Positions 26,562 through 35,616 of a stretch of 64,000 nucleotides of DNA are shown piece after piece; within the stretch, counting starts at the first letter, position 1; every line of letters starts with the position of its first letter. This stretch comes from Dictyobacter kobayashii. GTDB taxonomy: Bacteria; Chloroflexota; Ktedonobacteria; Ktedonobacterales; Ktedonobacteraceae. The notes under the pieces were generated by a model. It worked only from the letters and a program-made list of their open reading frames with translations. It did no database searches and was not told the DNA's origin. The position numbers were made by a program, and so were the translations under genes. Where the stretch lies: the NCBI RefSeq assembly GCF_003967555.1, contig NZ_BIFS01000001.1:1860001-1924000 (forward strand). The letters are read 5' to 3'.

Positions 26562-28412
26562 CTACTTTTTGCCCAGCTTGGCAAGTACCGCCCCCTTCAG
26601 CATAGAGACCTCTTCTACCTTAAAAGCAATTACCAGGATAAAGTAGATCGCGGCCGCGATACCACCAGCCACGATGACTGTGAGGGCGCTACCAATAAAG
26701 GTTGAGAGTGAGAACAGGTGGATATGCGCCAGTGCGAGTTGTAGGCCCCAGGCGACAGCAACCATAACCGCGGTCGCTAGTAGAATCTTCAACAGCGCTG
26801 GTACCACACCACGCAGGTGCAATGAGCCGATAGTCTTCCACAGAATAAGCAAGAGGATCAGGGGATGCAGGGTGTTCTGGACGCTGTTGGCAAAGGCCAG
26901 GGCAGGCATGCCGATGGTGTGCCAGAATGGTAAAGCGACAGCCAGATAGCCAAAGACGCTGAGCACCAGTACCGCAACCGGAATAATTGTGTTTTTACGC
27001 GCATAAAAGGCTGAGATGAGCAATTGGTCGATGGCGATAAATGGTAGCTGGTATGAAAAATTCTGTAGCGCCATTGAGGTCAGAACTGCCTGGGCCGGCG
27101 AGAATTTACCACGCTGGAAGAGCAAGGTCACAATCGGCAACTTTAAGACGATCAAACCCGCGGCCGCTGGAATCATCAGAAGCAAACCTAAGCGAAAACC
27201 CAGCAGCAAGGTGCTTTTGAAGCGCTCAAGGTCCCCTTCGCGCATATGAGTAGTTAAGGTAGGTAGAACGGCAAAAGAGAGTGCCGATGCTACCAGGCCA
27301 CCAGGAAATTGAATCAACAAGGTGGCAAAAGCCATCGCGGAAAGATTGGCATCCCCACAGCTCTTTTGCTGCCGCATTATCTCGATACAGGGCGTCTGGG
27401 TGGCTAAAAATTGATCCAGAAAGGCGACACAGGCCGAGAAAAAGAAGCTGAAAGCGATAGGCGCGTAGAGCTTTAAAATACGGCGCAGTGCAGGATGATT
27501 AAAATCCAGCACAAACATATAGCGCATACCCTGATTACGCATGCCTGGAATCAATAGTAGTATTTCGCCCACCGTGCCTATAATCACACCAAGGGGCAGG
27601 CCATATTGACCCAGGCCAAAGAATTGCTTCCCCACCATACCTGTAAAAATGGCGCCCACAATGATGCCTGCGTGATAGGCCGCAGCCGCAAAGGCGGTCC
27701 AGCCAAACTCCTTCTGCGCGTAAAGTGCCGCCTGCAATACGGCAAAAGGACCGAGCGCCAGCAACGAGAAGAAAACAATGCGTGTAAATTGCAGCGTCAA
27801 CAATTTTTCTTGCGGATTAAAACCGGGCGCGAGAATAGTATTGGTAAACCAGGGAGCAACGAAGAAATAACCCACTGATGAGATGGTCATGATTATCAAG
27901 ACCAGATTTACAAGGGTAAATACCAGACGCCGCAACGCTTCTTTGTTCTCGGCATAGTCATTAAAGGTGGGTATCAATGCTCCAGGCACAGATCCATTGA
28001 CGATAAAATCATTGAACTTTTGCGCTGGCGAGAGAGAAGCAAAAAATGGTCCTGAAATACCAGGGCCTGTGTAAGCAATGAAGCTTTGCCGCAGCATACC
28101 CAGTACACTACTACCAAGATTACCCAGAGCGACCAAAGAAGCCGATTTCACCAATTCTCTGCGCTCGCTCCTTATGGCCGAATCGGCAGGGGCAACTACT
28201 TCTTCCTGTACCTCGGATGATGCGCTTTCGGCCGTGGAAGAAACGCTGGTATCGTCTTTTGCTTTAGCTGTGGTAGTCTCGATAATCTCTACAGCCGCTT
28301 CAGAGTCTATATTCCCACCACCCAGGACCGTTGGAACGGCTTCCACCGCGTCATCATCATGGTTATTTTCGGACGAGAGTATTTCTTCATTATTAATAGA
28401 GTCTTTTGCCAT
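26562..28412 (-). CDS. murJ: Lipid II flippase MurJ (MVF family)
   Basis: The 616-residue protein has an acidic, Ser/Thr-rich N-terminal extension of about 90 residues followed by a 13-14 helix MVF core, starting LVKSASLVALGNLGSSVLGMLRQ and with FNDFIVNGSVPGALIPTFND, the MurJ signature. It flips lipid-linked peptidoglycan precursor across the membrane. The ATG at 28412 is chosen because AGGAG lies 10 bases upstream; the ATG at 28430 overlaps that site. The acidic extension is not part of typical MurJ and is probably cytoplasmic. Confidence 0.88.
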   Translation of the reverse strand: MAKDSINNEEILSSENNHDDDAVEAVPTVLGGGNIDSEAAVEIIETTTAKAKDDTSVSSTAESASSEVQEEVVAPADSAIRSERRELVKSASLVALGNLGSSVLGMLRQSFIAYTGPGISGPFFASLSPAQKFNDFIVNGSVPGALIPTFNDYAENKEALRRLVFTLVNLVLIIMTISSVGYFFVAPWFTNTILAPGFNPQEKLLTLQFTRIVFFSLLALGPFAVLQAALYAQKEFGWTAFAAAAYHAGIIVGAIFTGMVGKQFFGLGQYGLPLGVIIGTVGEILLLIPGMRNQGMRYMFVLDFNHPALRRILKLYAPIAFSFFFSACVAFLDQFLATQTPCIEIMRQQKSCGDANLSAMAFATLLIQFPGGLVASALSFAVLPTLTTHMREGDLERFKSTLLLGFRLGLLLMIPAAAGLIVLKLPIVTLLFQRGKFSPAQAVLTSMALQNFSYQLPFIAIDQLLISAFYARKNTIIPVAVLVLSVFGYLAVALPFWHTIGMPALAFANSVQNTLHPLILLLILWKTIGSLHLRGVVPALLKILLATAVMVAVAWGLQLALAHIHLFSLSTFIGSALTVIVAGGIAAAIYFILVIAFKVEEVSMLKGAVLAKLGKK

Positions 28413-28493
28413 AAAAAAATTGCTCCTCATAGACCAATAAACAAAAATAGTGGAGCTTCACAAAATAAGCACAGTAATTGATCCTACTTTACC

Positions 28494-29018
28494 TTATGGC
28501 AAACGCTTAATTTTGGCGATTAACTCCGTAGTTGAGTGGTGTGGTAAGTAGGCAAGTAAACGGATCTCCCCATCATAGGCCAGCACATGCTTTGCCTCAG
28601 GTAAACGCTCCATATCGGGTTGACCGCCCTGCGCCCCAACATAGTCCGCACCTTTGACATAAATTTCGGGTTGCAGCAGATCAATAAGTTCCCCGGCCGT
28701 AACTTCGGGAAAAATGGTCACATAATCGATACTATGTAGGGCCGCCATAATCTCTGCTCGCTCATCTTCAGACACCAGTGGTCGTGTCGGACCCTTCAAG
28801 GCACGTACACTATCATCGCTATTCAGCCCCAGCACTAAAAAATCGCCTAACTCGCGCGCTTCCTGGAGATAGCGGATATGTCCCAGGTGTAAGAGATCAA
28901 AACAGCCATTGGTAAAGACACAACGTTCACCAGCTTGCCGGCGCCGTTGTACTTCCGCGGCCAGCTCTGTACGTGTCAGAATCTTTTGCTGCGTCAGTTC
29001 GTGTATAACCTTACTCAT
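28494..29018 (-). CDS. ADP-heptose synthesis adenylyltransferase (HldE C-terminal type)
   Basis: The 174-residue protein has RCVFTNGCFDLLHLGHIRYL (HxGH nucleotidyltransferase motif), LGLNSDDSVRALKGPTRP and YVKGADY, characteristic of RfaE domain II. It adenylates heptose-1-phosphate. Its start overlaps the kinase gene by 8 bases, so both halves of HldE are made as separate proteins from one transcript. Confidence 0.88.
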   Translation of the reverse strand: MSKVIHELTQQKILTRTELAAEVQRRRQAGERCVFTNGCFDLLHLGHIRYLQEARELGDFLVLGLNSDDSVRALKGPTRPLVSEDERAEIMAALHSIDYVTIFPEVTAGELIDLLQPEIYVKGADYVGAQGGQPDMERLPEAKHVLAYDGEIRLLAYLPHHSTTELIAKIKRLP

Positions 29019-30039
29019 GTAGGATTCCCATCAATTCTTCTGGTGTATTACTGGCACATCCCATGCGGCGTACAACAAGCGAGGCCGCGGCATTGGCCAG
29101 GTAGGCCGCTTCTGCCATGCTGGCACCAGCGGTCAGGGCTAGCGTAAACGTGGCGGCAACTGTATCACCGGCACCATTGGTATCTACAATTTCGCTATCG
29201 AAAGAATGCGGAAAGATAGGCAGATGTAAGGGTGCTTTTCCCGCTTCAAACAGGCTCATACCCTCGCTACCACGGGTGATCAATACCCCCTGCGCATTGC
29301 TTCCCTCTAATAAACGTCGCCCGGCCTCATTTAATTCTGCTTGAGTACGAATGGTCATACCCAGTTCAGCTTCAGCTTCAGGCTGGTTCGGCGTTAAGGC
29401 GGTCACTCCCTGGAAACGGAAGAGCGAACCGTGGGCATCTACCACCACTACTTTATTTAACGCCCTGGCCACTGGGATACAGGTCTCGATAATCTCAGGG
29501 CTGATCATGCCATTTTCATAATCTGACAGGACCACCGCATCAATAGTCGGAAGAGCGCGTTCAACATAGTCTATAATCTGACTTTTGCTTGCCGCGCTGA
29601 TATCAGAGGTATCTACCCGATCCACACGCACAATATGTTGCTGCACAATCTGTGCGCTGCCCGCCAGAATGCGTGTCTTGGTTGAGGTTGGGCGATCCCT
29701 GTCAGAGACCACACCATCCTGATTCATATGCCAGGTAGCAATAGCTTCGCGCAATTTACGGCCGGCAATATCGTCGCCTACTACGCCGGCCAGCAGCACT
29801 TCTGAGCGCAATGAGCGCGCATTAACGGCTACATTACAGGCTCCCCCCGGCACCGTACGTTCTTCGGTCAGGTCTAATATGAGAACGGGCGCCTCACGCG
29901 AAATACGCGTGGGGCGACCGATTATATATTCATCAGATACCATATCTCCAATCACCAGCACACGTTTGCCCGCGAACGCAGCGATCAGCGAGCGTAGGGT
30001 GGTGGTTGAGGGGAGAGAGGTAGAAGTCTCAAGCGTCAT
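29011..30039 (-). CDS. Heptose-7-phosphate kinase (HldE N-terminal type, PfkB family)
   Basis: The 342-residue PfkB-type kinase has KRVLVIGDMVSDEYIIGRPTRISREAPV, the RfaE domain I signature, GGACNVAVNA and the C-terminal DTNGAGDTVAATFTLAL with the catalytic Asp. It phosphorylates heptose-7-phosphate at C1. It overlaps the adenylyltransferase downstream by 8 bases and the WecG-like gene upstream by 11. The product nucleotide-heptose would feed a surface glycan. Confidence 0.88.
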   Translation of the reverse strand: MTLETSTSLPSTTTLRSLIAAFAGKRVLVIGDMVSDEYIIGRPTRISREAPVLILDLTEERTVPGGACNVAVNARSLRSEVLLAGVVGDDIAGRKLREAIATWHMNQDGVVSDRDRPTSTKTRILAGSAQIVQQHIVRVDRVDTSDISAASKSQIIDYVERALPTIDAVVLSDYENGMISPEIIETCIPVARALNKVVVVDAHGSLFRFQGVTALTPNQPEAEAELGMTIRTQAELNEAGRRLLEGSNAQGVLITRGSEGMSLFEAGKAPLHLPIFPHSFDSEIVDTNGAGDTVAATFTLALTAGASMAEAAYLANAAASLVVRRMGCASNTPEELMGILHE

Positions 30040-30823
30040 GGGAATTACGCCCTTTCAAAACCACAGATAATGCAAATTGAGGTAATGCCAACATTCTTCG
30101 CCAGCGCCAGGGCTCGCGATATAAGCGATATAGCCATTCAAGGCCACTTTTGCGCATCCAATAGGGGGCGCGGCGTTGCCGGCCCGCTAAGAAATCAAAT
30201 GAGCCACCAACACCCATCGCCAGGGCAACCGGCAACCGGCTGAGGTTACGATAGATCCAGAGATCCTGGGCAGGCGCACCATAGGCAACACACAAAACAT
30301 CGGCCCGGGCAGTGCGCACACGCTCAAGAATAGCCTGCTCCTCATCCAGGGCTGGTGAGCCAGCATAGGTGCCCGCGATCTGTAAGCCAGGGGCCATTTC
30401 TTGCAGGCGCTCCCCGGCAATCTCAGCCACACCAGGTGCAGCGCCCAATAAAAACATCCGGTATCCCTGGCGGGCACATAATGTGGCGAGCTCGCTTAAA
30501 GTATCAATACCAGTCACCCGCTCAGGCGTTGGCTGGCGCAAGTAACGGGCCGCCAATACAATACCAATACCGTCCGCCATCACCAGCGCGGCTTGATTAA
30601 TGCACGCGCAAAATAAACTATCTCGCTGGGCGGCCATCACAAACTCAGGGTTGACAGTAACGATCTGCTGACAGGGAAGTGGCGTCGAGCTGCGTTGGGC
30701 GGAAGAAAGTATCTGCTCCAGTGAAGCAAGTACCTGGCGTTGGGTGAGGCGATCTACACGCACCCCCAGTACATAAACGGGTGGTGGTACATCAGACGGT
30801 GAAGTATTGAGCATTTGTACCAT
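30029..30823 (-). CDS. WecG/TagA/CpsF-family glycosyltransferase
   Basis: The 264-residue protein has VTVNPEFVMAAQRDSLF, ADGIGIVLAARYLRQPTPERVTG and FLLGAAPGVAEIAGERL, the GT26 family blocks, and ends GLEWLYRLYREPWRWRRM. Members transfer an N-acetylmannosamine-type sugar onto lipid-linked GlcNAc in teichoic-acid or exopolysaccharide synthesis. The gene overlaps the heptose kinase. The ribosome site before 30823 is weak. Confidence 0.88.
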   Translation of the reverse strand: MVQMLNTSPSDVPPPVYVLGVRVDRLTQRQVLASLEQILSSAQRSSTPLPCQQIVTVNPEFVMAAQRDSLFCACINQAALVMADGIGIVLAARYLRQPTPERVTGIDTLSELATLCARQGYRMFLLGAAPGVAEIAGERLQEMAPGLQIAGTYAGSPALDEEQAILERVRTARADVLCVAYGAPAQDLWIYRNLSRLPVALAMGVGGSFDFLAGRQRRAPYWMRKSGLEWLYRLYREPWRWRRMLALPQFALSVVLKGRNSHDA

Positions 30824-30827
30824 AGAT

Positions 30828-31118
30828 TTACCAGTGAATTATTTCTTTTTCAAAAGCAGAGATCACAATATCCGGGCGCGTCTCTTCAATATAGCGCCTG
30901 ATATGAGAAAGTACTTCGTCAGCGTGCTGACTACTGTTACTAACGTGGCTCAGTCCAATTTTGGCGCTCTGCCAGAGATCATTATCTCCAACTTCAGCAA
31001 TAGCGACTTCGAACTGATTGCGTACACGAGCCATAATAGATTTTATAATTTGCCGTTTATCTTTTAATGAATGGCATGCCGGCAAATGCAATGTAATTTC
31101 AGCTGCAGCTATAACCAT
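30828..31118 (-). CDS. DUF503 (YlxP-like) protein
   Basis: The 96-residue product has HLPACHSLKDKRQIIKSIMARVRNQF and NDLWQSAKIGLSHVS, the conserved blocks of DUF503, a ribosome-associated family often near rbfA and infB. Here it starts an envelope-glycan operon instead, 4 bases before the WecG-like gene. Function unproven. Confidence 0.85.
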   Translation of the reverse strand: MVIAAAEITLHLPACHSLKDKRQIIKSIMARVRNQFEVAIAEVGDNDLWQSAKIGLSHVSNSSQHADEVLSHIRRYIEETRPDIVISAFEKEIIHW

Positions 31119-31257
31119 GGGTGTAGTATAGCATATGCAGAGCTGTCTTTCCCTTATACTTGACCAATGGACTATTGGGGCGCCATGCGCGCTCTTCCAG
31201 GGCCTCCTCTCTCACCCGATGGTCTTCACTTTAAAAAGTGGTAGAAACAAAGCTCAA

Positions 31258-31380
31258 CACTCCCGCCTGCGGCGGGAGTGGGGAAGAATTTAGTGGGGAC
31301 TGGCATGCCCCCAGCATGCCTGCCACCACACCCCGGCAGGTGGGGCTCGCCGCCCCTCCCGCACCTCCCCACTTTTTCCC
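31258..31380. repeat. GC-rich interspersed repeat, copy B with companion module
   Basis: CTCCCGCCTGCGGCGGGAG (31260-31278) is a hairpin; 31297-31324 is the inverted match of copy A; then ACCCCGGCAGG at about 31330 opens the same module that is found at 42248. It fills the gap between DUF503 and upp. Confidence 0.65.
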
Positions 31381-31467
31381 AACTTTATCATTGCAGACTC
31401 GACGCGTCTGGCTAACTCTGATACAATTCTCAGTAAAGTTGATACGATTTATAATGAGGGTAGAAAC

Positions 31468-32177
31468 ATGCTAGGAACAAGTCCACAAGGGGGGAAATCG
31501 AAATTACCCATGCAGGGCGTGCCTCAACCCACACGGGAGGAAGTTCTAAAGCTTCCTCGGGTACATATTTCATCCCATCCTGTGATGGCACATAAAATGA
31601 CCCTGCTACGCAATAAAAATACACCCCCCCTCAGTTCTATCAGTTGGTGAAAGAGATCGGCGCGTTGCTGGCGTATGAGGCGACAGAAACGCTGGCACTG
31701 GAAAAGAGTGAGATTGACACACCGCTACAGTCCACAACCGGTTATCGCCTGGCAGGTGGCATTGGTGTGACACCTATTTTACGGGCTGGCCTGGGATTGG
31801 CCGAGGGATTTCGCCAGGTAATTCCAGATGTGCAGGTCTGGCACCTGGGGCTGCGCCGCGATGAGGAAACATTGCAGGCAATGGAGTATTATAATCGCCT
31901 GCCACACCAGGTAGATTTACAGGTAGTGTATGCCGTAGATCCGATGCTGGCGACCGGCGGCTCGGCGATTGATGCTATTAATATTCTTAAGCGTCGCGGT
32001 ATTCCACGCCTCTCGTATCTGGGTATTATCGCTGCTCCTTATGGGCTTATGAGGCTTGCGCAGGCACATCCTGATATCGATATTTATGTCGCGGCACTCG
32101 ATGAGGCACTCAACGATATTGGCTATATAGTTCCAGGCCTTGGAGATGCCGGAGATCGCCAGTTTGGGACTTTCTAG
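31468..32177 (+). pseudogene. upp: Uracil phosphoribosyltransferase, single frameshift
   Basis: The first frame gives VHISSHPVMAHKMTLLRNKNTPP and the second gives VKEIGALLAYEATETLALEK, ILRAGLGLAEGF and the PRPP loop DPMLATGGSA. Restoring one C in the seven-C run at 31624-31630 joins them as NTPPPQFYQLVKEIG, giving about 236 residues with a 25-residue N-terminal extension. The enzyme makes UMP from uracil and PRPP. A TATAAT at 31450-31455 lies only 12 bases before the ATG, so the leader would be very short. Confidence 0.88.
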
Positions 32178-32227
32178 TCCCGCTGGCCCGAACAACTGTT
32201 TTTGACAGATATAAAGGATTAACTTCT

Positions 32228-32665
32228 GTGTCTACGCCATCTGATTCGTTTTCGTCAGAAGATTCTGTTGATAAAATACATTCAGCGGAGGAGGAGGAAA
32301 CAACTCCTCCTCAAAAGGTTACAGAGTCTGATACAACATCTCCTTCTTCTCCCCCACCTTCCTCTCTTTCACAACTACCACCAGAGGCACAGGGGGAAAC
32401 CAATGGCGGCCCACTTGGCTGTTGCCTTGGGACAATGATCGGGATGTTGCTCAGTTTAAGTGTGGCTATCTTTGGTCGTTTCTATGCTGATCCATTGGCC
32501 AGTGTGCTCCATAGTAATTTAAGTACAACGATCCGCATTGTGATGTTCGTGGTGGCTATCGTAGCGGTTATTTTCTGTGGCTACTTCGGCTGGAAAATTG
32601 GGAAACGCTTCTATCGAGAATACGAGGAACCTCAGCGAAAAAGGCGAAAAAAACGCCGACGCTAA
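32228..32665 (+). CDS. Two-helix membrane protein of unknown function
   Basis: The 145-residue protein starts with GTG at 32228 (AAAGGA upstream). It has a Ser/Pro/Glu-rich N-terminal half, two membrane helices (about residues 62-84 and 100-122) and a very basic tail RKRRKKRRR. No family recognised. It follows upp by 50 bases and may share its transcript. Confidence 0.7.
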   Translation: MSTPSDSFSSEDSVDKIHSAEEEETTPPQKVTESDTTSPSSPPPSSLSQLPPEAQGETNGGPLGCCLGTMIGMLLSLSVAIFGRFYADPLASVLHSNLSTTIRIVMFVVAIVAVIFCGYFGWKIGKRFYREYEEPQRKRRKKRRR

Positions 32666-32801
32666 ATGTGCTATGATTCTTTTGGTACGCTTTTTCTAAT
32701 TGTATAGATAGCCAGGATACGGATTATGTCGTACATTTGTATTAAGATAAAATCCAACCTGGCTTCCTGCTATCCATAAATTGCAAGGAGGTAATGAGCC
32801 A

Positions 32802-33218
32802 ATGGCACAAGGGTCAGTAGATATGCAGCAGCAAAAGAAAATACTGATTGTCGAGGACGATCCTAATAATGGGGAGTTCCTCTCCCTTGTTATCTCGCAA
32901 GAGACAACGTATACACCCATACTTGCTGCCAACGCGGACGAGGCTTTAGAGGTGATCCAAACTATTATTCCGGATCTATTTATACTCGACTACTTTTTGC
33001 CTCCAGGCATTAATGGTTTCGAACTTTACAAACAATTACATCAGCAAACCGGCTTGCAGAATGTACCGACTATTTTTCTTAGTGCCAGTACAGAAAAAGA
33101 TGATATCAAACAAAATAATATTCTTTTTCTGGAGAAGCCCTTTGAGTTAGATGAGCTTCTAAAAACGATTGAAGATTTGGTGCGTTTATCAGAGGATTCT
33201 GCTTCTTCTTCAAATTAA
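32802..33218 (+). CDS. Stand-alone response-regulator receiver
   Basis: The 138-residue protein is one receiver domain: acidic pocket ILIVEDDPNNGEF, phosphoacceptor Asp in LFILDYFLPP, Ser in FLSAST and the Lys in LEKPFE. There is no output domain. The ATG at 32802 has AGGAGG 10 bases upstream. Its closest relative in the window is the next gene, so the pair arose by duplication. No histidine kinase is adjacent. Confidence 0.85.
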   Translation: MAQGSVDMQQQKKILIVEDDPNNGEFLSLVISQETTYTPILAANADEALEVIQTIIPDLFILDYFLPPGINGFELYKQLHQQTGLQNVPTIFLSASTEKDDIKQNNILFLEKPFELDELLKTIEDLVRLSEDSASSSN

Positions 33219-33399
33219 CATCTCTGGCGCATAGACTACGTTAAGTAAAGAGTAAAAAATTTTTTTTATCTTCTGCACCTCGAAAATTTTTTTTGCAAAC
33301 CTACCTGAATTTTCCATAAAGTGAAACGCTATAGATCTTGTCCACGTACCTAATATGACTTTATTTCTCTATCGGATTCGGAATAGGAGTTGGAAACGA

Positions 33400-33798
33400 A
33401 TGTTAAACAACCCAACATCAGGAGTGAAAGAACCTACGGCGGTAAAATCGCTGCTCGTAGTTGAAGACGATATAGATATCGGGGAATTCATCGTCCATGC
33501 CATTCAACAAGAGACGCGTTATCAAGCAGTGCTTGCCATAGATGCTTTCAAAGCATTGAATGCAATTCGTGCGCGCAAACCCGATATGTTCCTGCTTGAT
33601 TATCAACTTCCTGGCATGGACGGATTGGAACTTTATAATCTGCTACATACAACTGAGGGGCTGGAAAATACACCTGTTCTCTTTATGAGCGCAAATTTTT
33701 CAGAGAAGGAATTGGATACCTTACGCCTTCCTTATATAGAGAAGCCATTCGAACTGGACGATCTATTAAAAGAAATTGAAAACATAATAGAAGCATAA
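33400..33798 (+). CDS. Stand-alone response-regulator receiver, paralogue
   Basis: The 132-residue protein has VVEDDIDIGEF, phosphoacceptor Asp in MFLLDYQLPGMDG, FMSANF and IEKPFELDDLL. It matches the previous receiver in length and in the ending EKPFELD(D/E)LL. AGGAG is 10 bases before the ATG at 33400; an ATG at 33355 is possible but lacks such a site. Confidence 0.85.
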   Translation: MLNNPTSGVKEPTAVKSLLVVEDDIDIGEFIVHAIQQETRYQAVLAIDAFKALNAIRARKPDMFLLDYQLPGMDGLELYNLLHTTEGLENTPVLFMSANFSEKELDTLRLPYIEKPFELDDLLKEIENIIEA

Positions 33799-34325
33799 AT
33801 TCTATTATGCGGAATTCCCCGCCTTAGCAAATAATGACTTTGCTTCCCTCTCCTGCATGCAAAATAAAATTAGCAGGAGGATAACTATCCTCCTGCCCCA
33901 TTTCCCCTGCTATCCTCGATACTCATCAATATTTATGCTTAGATGATAAGTGCATTTTTACCTCTACAATTACATTTCAATATTTGTAGAGATAATCGTT
34001 TGAATTAGCATAAAGCTAGAAAGTACTATGCCTGTTTTATCAGTTCTGCCGATGGGGGTATGATATAGGGTAATTAGAAGGCTGAATATATAAGAATTGT
34101 GCTACGAACCTTCTACCCAGTCTCAGCGCATAGGAAAATTGGCTAGAATGACATAATCTGGGTATGAATAACCCGTTATTATATATGTAATCAAAAAGAA
34201 AACCGCATCCAGGCATGTATAAGACGGGCGATGCATAGTATTTGATGATGTATTTATGGTTCCCTAAACATCTTAAGCGCACAAGAATGAATGGACAATC
34301 CCAACTAAGAGGAAAGAGAGAATAC
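33799..34325. other. Non-coding 527-base gap
   Basis: A perfect hairpin GCAGGAGGATA/TATCCTCCTGC at 33873-33896 probably ends the receiver transcript. A second weak one (CTCTACA...TTGTAGAG) is near 33962-33990. No gene was found in the remainder. Confidence 0.55.
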
Positions 34326-35144
34326 ATGCGAGTCGTTATTTTCTGTGATATGGAAGGCATCTCTTGTATTGAAACGTGGGAGCAGGTTACTGCTGGGACC
34401 GCTCTTTATGAAGAGTGTCGTAAGCTCTATACTGATGAAATGAATGCAGCTGTAAAGGGTGCGCGCGCAGCCGGAGCCAGTGAAGTTATTGTGGTCGATT
34501 GCCATGGGGCTGGTGGAGCCTATAATTTTAAGAGCTTCCTTCCTTCACGCCTGGAATCTGGTGCGGAATATGTCTTTGGATATCCCTGGGCACGTTACAT
34601 CGATGCCTTCGAAAGTGGCTGTGATGCCATTCTATTTGTGGGTGCGCATGCCATGGCCGGTACGCCTGATGGTGTTCTCTGTCATACGGTCTCAACTGAG
34701 GAATGGCACAATGCCTGGATAAACGATACGCTGGTTGGCGAAAGTGGCATACTGGCCGCGATTGCAGGCAGTTGGAACGTTCCAGCCGTTTTTGCTTCTG
34801 GCGATGAAGCTACCTGTCGCGAGGTAAAGGCACTCCTGGGTGAAGAGATCGTTACAGCCCAGGTCAAAAAGGGATTGGGGCGCTATACGTCCATCAATCT
34901 GGCTCCCCAGGACGCCTGCGCCCTGATCGAGATGCGCGTAGCCCAGGCGCTAAGCCAGAAAGCTAACTGGCCCAAACCTTATAAACTGACTGGCCCGGTT
35001 ACTTTCCGGGTTGAACTGGCTACACCAGAACGAGCCAATAGCTTCATTGGACGCCAGGGCGTGCAAATCGAGGGGCCACGCATGGTCTCGGCAACCGGAG
35101 ATACTTTTTGGGAAGCCTGGGATCATTTCTGGTACAGACACTAA
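34326..35144 (+). CDS. DppA-like D-aminopeptidase (M55)
   Basis: The 272-residue protein starts MRVVIFCDMEGISCIETWEQV, the M55 signature with metal ligands Asp8 and Glu10, and has VVDCHGAGGAYN, FVGAHAMAGTPDGVLCHT and SGDEAT, which supply the remaining ligands. The family cleaves D-amino-acid peptides, likely from peptidoglycan. The conserved N-terminus fixes the start at 34326; the longer frame from 34242 has no support. Confidence 0.88.
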   Translation: MRVVIFCDMEGISCIETWEQVTAGTALYEECRKLYTDEMNAAVKGARAAGASEVIVVDCHGAGGAYNFKSFLPSRLESGAEYVFGYPWARYIDAFESGCDAILFVGAHAMAGTPDGVLCHTVSTEEWHNAWINDTLVGESGILAAIAGSWNVPAVFASGDEATCREVKALLGEEIVTAQVKKGLGRYTSINLAPQDACALIEMRVAQALSQKANWPKPYKLTGPVTFRVELATPERANSFIGRQGVQIEGPRMVSATGDTFWEAWDHFWYRH

Positions 35145-35353
35145 CAGACCAACCAACCCCGAGCGTAGCACAGCAATTGTAGGACTATCAGGGAGGATTA
35201 ACCTGCTTCGATCTTCCCAATCAGAATATAAAATAGTAGGCTGCGCGTAAGCGGCCTTGACGATTGCATCTTGATAATATTTTGACGTAGGACGGACAAG
35301 TTGATCATTATCGATCAGCAGAACAGTGCGGAAGAAAAAAAGGAAGGGCGGCA

Positions 35354-35605
35354 ATGCATAGTCCTGCTCTCACACACCAAATGAACAAACTCTATTCATC
35401 ATTTTTTACAGATACAAACACTTTTGATGTAGTGGACCTGGATGCGCAGGAAACAGCCTTGAGCGCCTACGAACAGGCGATTGTCCTGGCACCACGTGAA
35501 GCCATTTTGTATTATCATAAAGGCCAGGTTCTAGAACAATTGGGCCGCATAGCAGAAGCCCAGATCGCATACGAAACAGCACGCAATCTGGGCCATCGGT
35601 GTTAA
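35354..35605 (+). CDS. Small TPR protein
   Basis: The 83-residue product contains one clear tetratricopeptide unit, ALSAYEQAIVLAPREAILYY followed by HKGQVLEQLGRIAEAQIAYETA. AAGGAAGGG lies before the ATG. It is convergent with the chemoreceptor gene, 11 bases away. Function unknown. Confidence 0.7.
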   Translation: MHSPALTHQMNKLYSSFFTDTNTFDVVDLDAQETALSAYEQAIVLAPREAILYYHKGQVLEQLGRIAEAQIAYETARNLGHRC

Positions 35606-35616
35606 CAACTATAGTA

